The notes under the pieces were generated by a model, which was not told the origin of the DNA, made no database searches, and was given only the letters and a program-made list of their open reading frames with translations. The position numbers were made by a program, and so were the translations under genes. 23,882 nt of DNA. Origin: an uncultured Ruminococcus sp. GTDB lineage: Bacteria > Bacillota > Clostridia > Oscillospirales > Ruminococcaceae. Below, in pieces: positions 1-5,639 of this stretch (within the stretch, counting starts at the first letter, position 1; each line of letters begins with the position of its first letter). The DNA lies in assembly GCA_900319195.1 (NCBI GenBank), contig ONNL01000058.1, forward strand, positions 1 through 23,882, in the 5' to 3' direction.

Positions 1-42
1 AAGGGCGAGATGAAGTTCGAGGTACTTGAAATTTCAAAATAA
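1..42 (+). CDS. greA: C-terminal end of probable transcription elongation factor GreA (partial)
   Basis: Frame 1 is open from the window edge to a TAA at 40-42, giving 13 residues that end KFEVLEISK. This resembles the beta-sheet end of the GreA/GreB FKBP-like domain (typically ...EYEVLEI). greA directly upstream of lysS is a common order in Clostridia. GreA rescues backtracked RNA polymerase by stimulating transcript cleavage. With so few residues visible the call rests mostly on context. The gap to lysS is 16 bases, so the two are probably co-transcribed. Confidence 0.5.
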   Translation, partial: KGEMKFEVLEISK

Positions 43-58
43 TGAAGGAAGTTTAATA

Positions 59-1675
59 ATGAGCGAAAATAATGCAAATGCTCCCGTTCAGGAGAATGCC
101 GAGCAGGATATAAACATACTCAAGAAGGACAGGCTCGATAAGCTTGCAGCTCTGCGCGAGGGCGGCTATGACCCGTATCAGATAACAAAGTTTGACGTTA
201 CGGGAAAGGCTGCAAAGCTCAAGGCTGATTATGAAGCTGAGGAGGCAAGGGTGATCGCTGAGGCAGACGGCGACGAGGAAAAGCAGAATGCTGCACTCGA
301 GGCTATGCACGCAAATACCGTAAGGATAGCAGGACGTATCATGAGCTGGCGCGACATGGGCAAGGCAAACTTCATTGATGTCCGTGATGATACAGACAGG
401 ATACAGGTCTATGTGCGCTCTAATGACATCGGTGCGGACTTGTTCAAGGAATTCAAGAAGAAGTGGGACATCGGTGACATCATCGGTGTTGAGGGCTTTG
501 TTTTCAGAACGAGAAGGGGAGAGATATCCCTCCATGCACAGAAGATACAGCTCCTTTCAAAATCGCTCCTTCCGCTCCCTGAAAAGTGGCATGGTCTCAA
601 GGATCAGGATATGAGATACCGTCAGAGATACCTCGACCTCATCATGAACCCCGAGGTCAAGGATACCTTTGTGAAGGTCAGCAAAATAACACGCGAGGTA
701 AGAAATTACCTTGACGGTCTCGGATACCTCGAGGTAGATACCCCTGTTCTCACTCCGTTTGAAATAGGTGCTTCGGCAAGACCGTTCGTAACTCACCACA
801 ACACTCTCGACCTTGATATGTATATGCGCATCGAGACCGAGCTTTACCTCAAGCGCCTTATCGTAGGCGGCTTTGACAGAGTGTATGAGGTCGGACGTAT
901 CTTCAGAAACGAGGGTATGGATACCTCACACAACCCCGAGTTCACTTCCGTTGAGATGTATCAGGCTTACACCGATTACATCGGCATGATGGACCTTATA
1001 GAAAATATGTACCGCACTATCGCTGAAAAGGTATGCGGCACCTCAAAGATAACATATCAGGGCGTTGAGATAGACCTCGGCAAGCCGTGGGAGCGTCTCA
1101 CAATGGCTGAGGCTGTCAAGAAGTATGCAGGTGTTGACTATAACGAGTGGGCAGACGACGCTGCTGCACGCGCTTGTGCAAAGGAAAAGGGCGTAGAGGT
1201 CGAAGAGGGCGAGTCCGCAACAAAGGGACACGTTCTTATCGCATTCTTTGACGCATTCGTCGAGGAACAGCTCATTCAGCCGACTATCATCTATGATTAC
1301 CCTGTTGAGAATTCTCCTCTTGCAAAGAGAAAGCCCTCTGACCCTGCATTCACCGAGAGATTTGAATACTTCATCTATGCTCGTGAAATGGGCAATGCGT
1401 TCTCTGAACTCAATGACCCGATAGACCAGCGCGAGCGTTTCGTTAAGCAGGTCGAGGCTAAGCGCGCTCTGGAGCCCGATACAAAGGCAGAGGTCGATGA
1501 GGACTTCGTAACAGCTCTCGAATACGGACTTCCCCCGACGGGCGGTCTCGGATTCGGTCTTGACAGACTTTGTATGCTTCTCACGGACAGCCCGTCTATC
1601 AGGGACGTGCTCCTTTTCCCGACAATGAAGCCTATCCCTGCAAACAGCGGCAGACCTCAGAAGGAAGAAGAGTAA
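59..1675 (+). CDS. lysS: Lysyl-tRNA synthetase, class II
   Basis: Charges tRNA-Lys with lysine in the cytoplasm. I chose the ATG at 59 because GAAGGAAG (about 43-50) lies at Shine-Dalgarno distance; an in-frame TTG at 26 would overlap the upstream gene. The protein is 538 residues. An OB-fold anticodon-binding domain lies near residues 90-180 (RIAGRIMSWRDMGKANF). The class II catalytic core follows: RYRQRYLDL near 186, motif 2 (FRNEGMDTSHNPEFT) near 280, and motif 3 (GGLGFGLDRLCMLL) near 495, followed by SIRDVLLFP. Compared with my recollection of Bacillus LysRS there is an extra acidic, Ala-rich stretch around residues 58-85. The usual GGAxARPF element reads IGASARPF. The C-terminus ends in acidic residues. 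Identity is secure. Confidence 0.97.
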   Translation: MSENNANAPVQENAEQDINILKKDRLDKLAALREGGYDPYQITKFDVTGKAAKLKADYEAEEARVIAEADGDEEKQNAALEAMHANTVRIAGRIMSWRDMGKANFIDVRDDTDRIQVYVRSNDIGADLFKEFKKKWDIGDIIGVEGFVFRTRRGEISLHAQKIQLLSKSLLPLPEKWHGLKDQDMRYRQRYLDLIMNPEVKDTFVKVSKITREVRNYLDGLGYLEVDTPVLTPFEIGASARPFVTHHNTLDLDMYMRIETELYLKRLIVGGFDRVYEVGRIFRNEGMDTSHNPEFTSVEMYQAYTDYIGMMDLIENMYRTIAEKVCGTSKITYQGVEIDLGKPWERLTMAEAVKKYAGVDYNEWADDAAARACAKEKGVEVEEGESATKGHVLIAFFDAFVEEQLIQPTIIYDYPVENSPLAKRKPSDPAFTERFEYFIYAREMGNAFSELNDPIDQRERFVKQVEAKRALEPDTKAEVDEDFVTALEYGLPPTGGLGFGLDRLCMLLTDSPSIRDVLLFPTMKPIPANSGRPQKEEE

Positions 1676-1678
1676 GGA

Positions 1679-1708
1679 TTTACACGGCATTACAGATGCT
1701 TATATAAA
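1679..1708 (+). promoter_or_regulatory. Possible sigma-A promoter just after lysS
   Basis: TTTACA at 1679-1684 and TATAAA at 1703-1708, each five of six to consensus, are separated by 18 bases. Predicted transcription would begin near 1715 and run through the three hairpins into the gene at 1979. The spacing is slightly long and the match is by eye only. Confidence 0.4.
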
Positions 1709-1784
1709 AGTCTTAGTGTACAATTATTGGGGAAGGTCTCTGCGATAAGGCTTTCCCCGAATTTGTTTCTTGAAGGCTTTGCTT

Positions 1785-1865
1785 AAATTTCCGTCTGACA
1801 GGGGGCAGCAATAGAACTTTGCCGTTTTTGGCAATAATAGAATGTCCCATGTCAGACGGAAATTT
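1785..1865. repeat. 16-bp perfect inverted repeat with internal hairpin
   Basis: The arm AAATTTCCGTCTGACA (1785-1800) is exactly complementary to TGTCAGACGGAAATTT (1850-1865). GGG (1801-1803) and CCC (1846-1848) continue the stem across a one-base bulge. Inside the loop, TTGCC and GGCAA (1819-1823, 1830-1834) form a second small hairpin around GTTTTT. The outer stem extends imperfectly to about 1777 and 1874. No target-site duplication flanks the arms, so a MITE is possible but not supported; a structured RNA element is equally likely. Confidence 0.75.
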
Positions 1866-1890
1866 CAAACTAAGGTTTTAGGAAAGTAGC

Positions 1891-1929
1891 TCGAGGAATA
1901 AACCATTGTCTCAAAATGGTTTTCCTCGA
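1891..1929. repeat. 15-bp hairpin with a two-base bulge
   Basis: TCGAGGAA (1891-1898) pairs with TTCCTCGA (1922-1929), and AACCATT (1901-1907) pairs with AATGGTT (1915-1921). TA at 1899-1900 is bulged and the loop is seven bases. No T-tract follows, so this is not a standard terminator. It lies about 40 bases upstream of the Shine-Dalgarno of the next gene. Confidence 0.65.
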
Positions 1930-1978
1930 TAGATGCACACAAAGCTTTCTATATTATCTTCTGTGTACGGAGGTTTAA

Positions 1979-2863
1979 ATGAGCGGAAAGAACAAGAACA
2001 ATGACAGCGAGAAGAAGCTTGATATAAACAAGAGCGTTTTTCAGACTGCAAAGGAGATACAGCAGAATGAGACTGAGGCTGAGGAGCGTCGGGCGCAGAT
2101 AATTGCCGAGCGCGAAAAGAAAAAGCGTGAGGCGCACGAAAGGCGGCTCTATGAGGAGCGCAAGGAGCTTCTGCGGCTCAAGCAGGGTGTGATAGAGGAC
2201 AGCGAGGTCATTCACGAGGAGGCGCCCGCTGAGGTGAAAAAGACGGTGTTCCAGAGGATATCGAGCTTTTTCTATCTGAACAAGTGGTGGCTCGGGATAG
2301 GAACGGCACTTGCGCTGATATCCGGCTTGCTTATCTACAATCTTGCGACGAAGCCGCGTCCTGACATGACGGTGCTTCTTGTGAGCAAGAGCTCGGACAT
2401 CACATCTGCTGACGGCATAGATGACTATATAGCGCAGTTTACGGACGACAACAACGACAACGGCGAGGTGCTTGTCTCGATGCACGGTGTCACCATATAC
2501 GATAACGAATACGCAAACTACAAGACGGGCTCGGACGCAAAGCTCACGGCGGAGCTTGAATCGGGCGATACGGTCATCATAATCAGCGACGACAGCCTTG
2601 ATAATCTGTTCGACCCCGATAACACCTACGTTGACCTTGAGGAGCTCTTCCCGAATAATGAGCACGTCAAGGGCTGCAAGTTCATGCTTTCGGGTACTGA
2701 TTTTGCCGAAAAATCAGGGATAGATCAGAGGCTTATGACCGATGATATGTACCTTGCGATACGCCGACCGCAGAAGCTTCTGTATTCAAGCAAAAAGGAA
2801 ATGCAAAGGACATACGACCGCGACATTTCGGCGTTCAAGAAGCTTATCGAGGACCTTTCATGA
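1979..2863 (+). CDS. Hypothetical single-pass membrane protein with a cytoplasmic coiled coil
   Basis: I do not recognise a named family. The start ATG at 1979 is preceded by GGAGG at 1969-1973. Of 294 residues, about 1-95 are highly charged and rich in Glu, Lys and Arg, with a likely coiled coil at 20-75. A single hydrophobic helix follows (WWLGIGTALALISGLLIYNLA, about 103-123), then an outward-facing domain of about 170 residues. Positive charge before the helix predicts the N-terminus inside. The outer domain alternates strand-like stretches (MTVLLVS, GDTVIIISDD, KGCKFMLSG) with acidic turns, including a DDNNDNGEV segment that could bind calcium but is not a clear EF-hand. It has its own structured upstream region and no obvious operon partner, since a new promoter follows. 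A role as a surface sensor or anchor is only a guess. Confidence 0.75.
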   Translation: MSGKNKNNDSEKKLDINKSVFQTAKEIQQNETEAEERRAQIIAEREKKKREAHERRLYEERKELLRLKQGVIEDSEVIHEEAPAEVKKTVFQRISSFFYLNKWWLGIGTALALISGLLIYNLATKPRPDMTVLLVSKSSDITSADGIDDYIAQFTDDNNDNGEVLVSMHGVTIYDNEYANYKTGSDAKLTAELESGDTVIIISDDSLDNLFDPDNTYVDLEELFPNNEHVKGCKFMLSGTDFAEKSGIDQRLMTDDMYLAIRRPQKLLYSSKKEMQRTYDRDISAFKKLIEDLS

Positions 2864-2912
2864 GCTGCTCTGTAATGCCGCAGAGCTCGGGACGTATTTT
2901 TATTAAAAGTGC

Positions 2913-2941
2913 TTGACAACGGTATCAAAATATGCAATAAT
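2913..2941 (+). promoter_or_regulatory. Sigma-A promoter for the COG2426-type membrane protein gene
   Basis: TTGACA at 2913-2918 is a perfect -35. AATAAT at 2936-2941 is a five-of-six -10, with a 17-base spacer and an extended -10 TGC at 2933-2935. Transcription would start near 2948, about 30 bases before the ATG at 2979. A weak hairpin (GCTCTG at 2867-2872, CAGAGC at 2881-2886) precedes it and may end transcription of the upstream gene poorly. Confidence 0.7.
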
Positions 2942-2978
2942 TAATTGTATGCGAATTTTTGGAAAGTGAGAAATCATA

Positions 2979-3455
2979 ATGATAAAAAAATACCTGATAG
3001 TTTTCCTTGTTTCAATGGTACCGATAGTCGAGCTGAGATGTGCCGTGCCAATAGGTACGGGCATGGATCTTCCGTGGTACAGCGTGCTCATCATCGCAAT
3101 GATAGGCAACATGATACCCGTGCCGTTCATCTTCCTCTTTGCACGCAGGATACTTGAATGGGGAGCTAAGTTTGACAATAAGCCGGGCGCATTCTTCAGA
3201 TGGTGTCTTGAAAAGGGACACCGCGGCGGAAAGAAGCTCACTGAAAAGGCTGGACAGAGTACATATCTTGCACTTCTGCTGTTTGTCGGCATACCTCTTC
3301 CCGGCACAGGCGCGTGGACGGGTACACTTGCCGCAAGTCTGCTCGACCTCGACTTCAAAAAGAGCTCGGTGACTGTAATGGGCGGAGTTTTCCTCGCAGG
3401 TATCATCATGACTGTTATCAGTCTCCTTACAAAAGCAGGTATCAGCGCATTTTAA
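2979..3455 (+). CDS. Small multi-pass membrane protein of the COG2426 (putative small multidrug export) family
   Basis: This 158-residue protein has the family's ELRCAVPIG element near residue 18, a proline-rich GNMIPVPFIFLFARR stretch around 43-57, and GIPLPGTGAWTGTLAA around 104-119. At least four hydrophobic segments are visible (about 4-17, 34-56, 96-120 and 130-151). The family is annotated as putative export proteins, but the substrate and mechanism are not established to my knowledge. The Shine-Dalgarno is GGAAAGTGAG near 2960-2969. The gene has its own promoter and is closed by a strong terminator at 3459-3484, so it is probably monocistronic. Confidence 0.85.
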   Translation: MIKKYLIVFLVSMVPIVELRCAVPIGTGMDLPWYSVLIIAMIGNMIPVPFIFLFARRILEWGAKFDNKPGAFFRWCLEKGHRGGKKLTEKAGQSTYLALLLFVGIPLPGTGAWTGTLAASLLDLDFKKSSVTVMGGVFLAGIIMTVISLLTKAGISAF

Positions 3456-3458
3456 CGC

Positions 3459-3484
3459 AAAGCGGAGTTTTCTCCGCTTTTTTT
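3459..3484 (+). terminator. Rho-independent terminator after the COG2426-type gene
   Basis: AAAGCGGAG (3459-3467) and CTCCGCTTT (3472-3480) form a nine-base-pair stem around a TTTT loop, followed by a T-run to 3484. It begins four bases after the stop codon. Confidence 0.93.
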
Positions 3485-3503
3485 GTCCCTGCTGAATAAT
3501 AGC

Positions 3504-3513
3504 GGAAAAAATG
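3504..3513 (+). promoter_or_regulatory. Sigma-F-like -10 element upstream of spoIIR
   Basis: GGAAAAAATG matches the Bacillus sigma-F -10 pattern GGnnAnAMTR at every defined position. In B. subtilis spoIIR is a sigma-F gene. A transcript would start near 3520, leaving about 20 bases before the ATG at 3541, with the Shine-Dalgarno inside. The expected -35 (GYRTA) is poor: only GTCCC is found at 3485-3489, at the edge of the upstream terminator. I see no sigma-A promoter here. Confidence 0.4.
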
Positions 3514-3540
3514 CCGATAATTCTCACTGAGGTGAGGATT

Positions 3541-4149
3541 ATGAGAAAAATAACAGCGGCAATTTTCGGAGCAGCAATGATACTTACACTTATAATATCG
3601 GGATTTATACGCGACGGCAGGCGGCTCGACGAGCTTCGGGGGAGCGTACTGCGTCTGCACATACTTGCGGATTCCGACAGCGAGCGCGACCAGCAGTTAA
3701 AGCTTGCAGTGCGTGACGCGCTCCTTGAGCACAGCTCGGAGCTTTTCACGGACTGCGGCTCGCTTGAGGAGACTGAAAGGGCTGCCGCGGAGAAGCTGCC
3801 CGAGATAGTTGATATCGCTGAGGAGACGCTCAGGAGCCGCGGCTGTACGGACGGTGTCACCGCCGAGCTTGCGGACGTGTACTTCGACGAGCGGACCTAC
3901 GGGGACATCACCATGCCCGAGGGCACTTACCGTGCGCTGAGAGTGAAGATAGGCTCGGCACAGGGACATAACTGGTGGTGCGTGATGTATCCGCCGCTGT
4001 GCATACCTGCCGCGTGCGGAGCTGTTACCGACGACGAGGACACGGAAAAGGCGTTCTTCGACAGCGAGGAGCGCGACATTCTCTATCACCCGAAGCGATA
4101 CCGAATAAAATTTGCACTTTGGGACAAAATCAAAGAGCTTGCAGATTGA
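3541..4149 (+). CDS. spoIIR: Stage II sporulation protein R (SpoIIR)
   Basis: In spore formers SpoIIR is secreted from the forespore and triggers SpoIIGA to process pro-sigma-E in the mother cell. I place the start at the ATG at 3541, with AGGTGAGG at 3530-3537 as ribosome binding site, rather than an in-frame ATG at 3511. The protein has 202 residues. An N-terminal signal or anchor helix (residues 5-22, AAIFGAAMILTLIISGF) precedes the diagnostic motifs LRLHILADSDSERDQQLKLAVRD (about 37-59) and YGDITMPEGTYRALRVKIG followed by NWWCVMYPPLC (about 119-155). All look intact. The sequence implies the organism retains at least this part of the sporulation cascade. It lies alone between a terminator and the infC promoter. 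Confidence 0.93.
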   Translation: MRKITAAIFGAAMILTLIISGFIRDGRRLDELRGSVLRLHILADSDSERDQQLKLAVRDALLEHSSELFTDCGSLEETERAAAEKLPEIVDIAEETLRSRGCTDGVTAELADVYFDERTYGDITMPEGTYRALRVKIGSAQGHNWWCVMYPPLCIPAACGAVTDDEDTEKAFFDSEERDILYHPKRYRIKFALWDKIKELAD

Positions 4150-4163
4150 TAATTGTGCAAGCT
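4136..4163 (+). other. Hairpin spanning the spoIIR stop codon
   Basis: AGCTTGCA (4136-4143) pairs perfectly with TGCAAGCT (4156-4163) over a 12-base loop that contains the TGA. Only TTACAAAATG follows, so it lacks a terminator T-tract. It could protect the mRNA 3' end or act as a weak terminator just before the infC promoter. Confidence 0.35.
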
Positions 4164-4183
4164 TACAAAATGTATCGTCCCAC

Positions 4184-4212
4184 TTGACAAAAGCAGGAAA
4201 AAGGAATATAAT
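4184..4212 (+). promoter_or_regulatory. Full-consensus sigma-A promoter of infC-rpmI-rplT
   Basis: TTGACA at 4184-4189 and TATAAT at 4207-4212, both perfect, are separated by exactly 17 bases. The transcript should start near 4219 and contain a leader of about 145 bases before infC. This is the strongest promoter in the window, as expected for a translation operon. Confidence 0.93.
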
Positions 4213-4218
4213 AATTGA

Positions 4219-4347
4219 GTAAACAAAGCAGAACTATGCGTTCTCACCGTCAGGCTAAGCTTAAACGGTCAATATGTAAACTGCCCTTCGGGGACTAAGT
4301 GCGTATTGTGATGAGTGCGAATATTTTCTGCACTCATTTTTGTTTTT
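4219..4347 (+). promoter_or_regulatory. infC-operon leader RNA (L20-leader type)
   Basis: The untranslated leader holds several helices. AGAAC and GTTCT pair near 4231-4246, ACCGT and ACGGT near 4247-4270, and a CCC-TTCG-GGG tetraloop hairpin lies near 4284-4293. The leader ends with the terminator at 4311-4347. AGTGC at 4298-4302 repeats the core of the terminator's 5' arm and could compete for its 3' arm. In Bacillus, ribosomal protein L20 binds such a leader and promotes premature termination. Assignment to that family rests on position and architecture; a covariance search was not possible. Confidence 0.75.
4311..4347 (+). terminator. Attenuator terminator in the infC leader
   Basis: ATGAGTGC (4311-4318) pairs with GCACTCAT (4330-4337), followed by TTTTGTTTTT running to 4347. 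It lies before the infC ribosome binding site, so read-through is needed for expression of the operon, which is the layout of feedback attenuation. Confidence 0.85.
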
Positions 4348-4363
4348 ATGGAGGTGCTTGACT

Positions 4364-4882
4364 ATTAGCAAACAGGAACTGCAGATCAACGAAGAGATAA
4401 GAGACAAGGAAGTTCTCGTAATCGACGCTGACGGCACGAAGCTTGGCGTTTTATCCGCCAGAGATGCTCAGAAGATCGCATTTGATAAGGAGCTCGACCT
4501 CGTGAAGATCGCTCCGCAGGCAACACCGCCCGTTTGTCGTATAATGGACTACGGAAAGTATTGCTTTGAACAGGCAAAGCGTGAAAAGGAAGCAAGAAAA
4601 AATCAGAAGGTCGTTGACATCAAGGAGATCAGAATGTTCTCTACTATCGACACCCACGATTTCGAGACAAAGGTCAATCAGGCCGTTAAGTTTTTAAAGG
4701 GCGGAGATAAGCTGAAGGTCTCGGTAAGATTCCGTAAGAGAGCTATCGCACACCCGCAGCTCGGTGAAGAACTGCTGGAGCGCTTCAAACAAGCAGTTTC
4801 AGAGGTCGGCACCGTTGAAAAGCCAGCTAAGATGGAGGGACGCAGCATCGTGATGTTCGTCTCACCCAAGGCTGCCAAGTAA
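4364..4882 (+). CDS. infC: Translation initiation factor IF-3
   Basis: IF-3 binds the 30S subunit, prevents premature 50S joining and checks start codon and initiator tRNA pairing. I place the start at a non-standard ATT (4364). GGAGG at 4350-4354 is nine bases upstream, and the resulting N-terminus ISKQELQINEEIRDKEV matches Firmicute IF-3. An in-frame TTG at 4358 is only three bases from the Shine-Dalgarno. ATT initiation is known for infC in E. coli and B. subtilis and lets IF-3 repress its own translation. The 172-residue protein has the N-domain (VLVIDADGTKLGV), a lysine-rich linker with YGKYCFEQAKREKEARKNQK, and the C-domain (KEIRMFSTIDTHDFETK, then KVSVRFRKRAIAHPQLG). Confidence 0.95.
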   Translation: MSKQELQINEEIRDKEVLVIDADGTKLGVLSARDAQKIAFDKELDLVKIAPQATPPVCRIMDYGKYCFEQAKREKEARKNQKVVDIKEIRMFSTIDTHDFETKVNQAVKFLKGGDKLKVSVRFRKRAIAHPQLGEELLERFKQAVSEVGTVEKPAKMEGRSIVMFVSPKAAK

Positions 4883-4895
4883 GGAGGATCATACA

Positions 4896-5099
4896 ATGGC
4901 AAAGGTTAAAGTAAAAACACATTCAGGAGCAAAAAAGCGCTTTAAGATCACAGCTTCAGGCAAGGTAAAGTATATGCGCACAAACAAGAGCCACAGACTT
5001 ACTCAGAAGGAAACAAAGCGTAAGAGAATCGCACGTAACGCAGGTCTCTGCACAAGTGCAAACGCTCCTACAGTCAAGAAGCTCGTTCCCTATATGTAA
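4896..5099 (+). CDS. rpmI: 50S ribosomal protein L35
   Basis: A 67-residue basic protein beginning MAKVKVKTHSGAKKRFK, the L35 signature, with KSHRLTQKETKRKR in the middle. It has a strong AAGGAGG Shine-Dalgarno at about 4881-4887 and follows infC by 13 bases. It is a structural component of the large subunit. A small hairpin (TGCCG at 5105-5109, CGGCA at 5116-5120) lies in the 67-base gap to rplT. Confidence 0.97.
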   Translation: MAKVKVKTHSGAKKRFKITASGKVKYMRTNKSHRLTQKETKRKRIARNAGLCTSANAPTVKKLVPYM

Positions 5100-5166
5100 G
5101 GAACTGCCGTGTGTGCGGCAACTTGAAATCAACTGAAAGCAAACTTTATTTTGGAGGTATAAGACT

Positions 5167-5520
5167 ATGGCACGTGTCAAGGGCGCGATGATGACTCGCA
5201 AGAGAAGAAATAAGACATTAAAGCTCGCCAAGGGATATTTCGGCGCAAAGAGCAAGCACTTCAAGATGGCTAAACAGGCCGTAATGAAGTCGGGCAACTA
5301 TGCATACATCGGAAGAAAGCAGAGAAAGAGACAGTTCAGACAGCTCTGGATAACAAGAATCTCGGCTGCTGCTAAGATGAACGGCATGAACTATTCAACA
5401 TTCATGAACGGCTGCAAGAAGGCTGGTATTTCTCTCAACAGAAAGATGCTCTCTGAGATCGCTATCAACGATGCAGCAGGCTTCACAACAATTGCTGAAC
5501 AGGCAAAGGCTGCTCTTTAA
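5167..5520 (+). CDS. rplT: 50S ribosomal protein L20
   Basis: A 117-residue basic protein with the L20 start MARVKGAMMTRKRRNKTLKL, then RKQRKRQFRQLWITRISAA and INRKMLSEIAI-like elements (here LNRKMLSEIAINDAAGF). L20 binds 23S rRNA early in 50S assembly and is the likely repressor acting on the leader at 4219-4347. The Shine-Dalgarno is TGGAGGT near 5152-5158. A terminator follows at once, so the operon ends here. Confidence 0.97.
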   Translation: MARVKGAMMTRKRRNKTLKLAKGYFGAKSKHFKMAKQAVMKSGNYAYIGRKQRKRQFRQLWITRISAAAKMNGMNYSTFMNGCKKAGISLNRKMLSEIAINDAAGFTTIAEQAKAAL

Positions 5521-5529
5521 TTTACGGAA

Positions 5530-5566
5530 AAAACACGCTCCTTCTTAAAAAAGAGCGTGTTTTCTT
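5530..5566 (+). terminator. Rho-independent terminator after rplT
   Basis: AAAACACGCTC (5530-5540) and GAGCGTGTTTT (5553-5563) form an eleven-base-pair stem. Its distal arm carries the T-rich tail (TTTTCTT). It starts nine bases after the rplT stop. Confidence 0.9.
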
Positions 5567-5582
5567 GTAGTATGCTTCGGCG

Positions 5583-5628
5583 CTCCGCTTTATAAAAAGC
5601 GGAACGTCTTTCCGTATAAATGCGGAGG
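5583..5628 (+). promoter_or_regulatory. Hairpin and ribosome-binding-site region before the SpoU methyltransferase gene
   Basis: TCCGCTTT (5584-5591) pairs with AAAGCGGA (5596-5603) in a tight stem. The same CTCCGC (5583-5588) can instead pair with GCGGAG (5622-5627), which is the Shine-Dalgarno of the next gene. Two mutually exclusive folds are therefore possible, one hiding the ribosome binding site. No convincing promoter was found between 5567 and 5640. Confidence 0.35.
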
Positions 5629-5639
5629 TGTTCTTACTG

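Larger units (their letters stand above)
1676..1978. other. 303-base structured intergenic region between lysS and the next gene
   Basis: No reading frame of note. It contains a possible promoter at 1679-1708 and three separate stem-loops: 1729-1758, 1785-1865 and 1891-1929. An imperfect direct repeat is also present (1747-1764 and 1773-1790, both starting AAGGCTTT). A GGAGG at 1969-1973 serves the downstream gene. No run of T follows any of the stems closely enough to make a convincing intrinsic terminator. It may be a structured leader, a small RNA, or decayed repeat sequence; I do not recognise a known RNA family. Confidence 0.6.

Noticed and set aside
1729..1758. GGGGAAGG/CTTTCCCC stem as the lysS terminator
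   Set aside because: Eight pairs with one G-T wobble and a 14-base loop, but followed by GAATTTGTTTC and not a T-run; at best a weak terminator.
2867..2900. Hairpin GCTCTG/CAGAGC as a terminator of the hypothetical gene
   Set aside because: Only six base pairs, and the TTTTT tract begins about ten bases after the stem.
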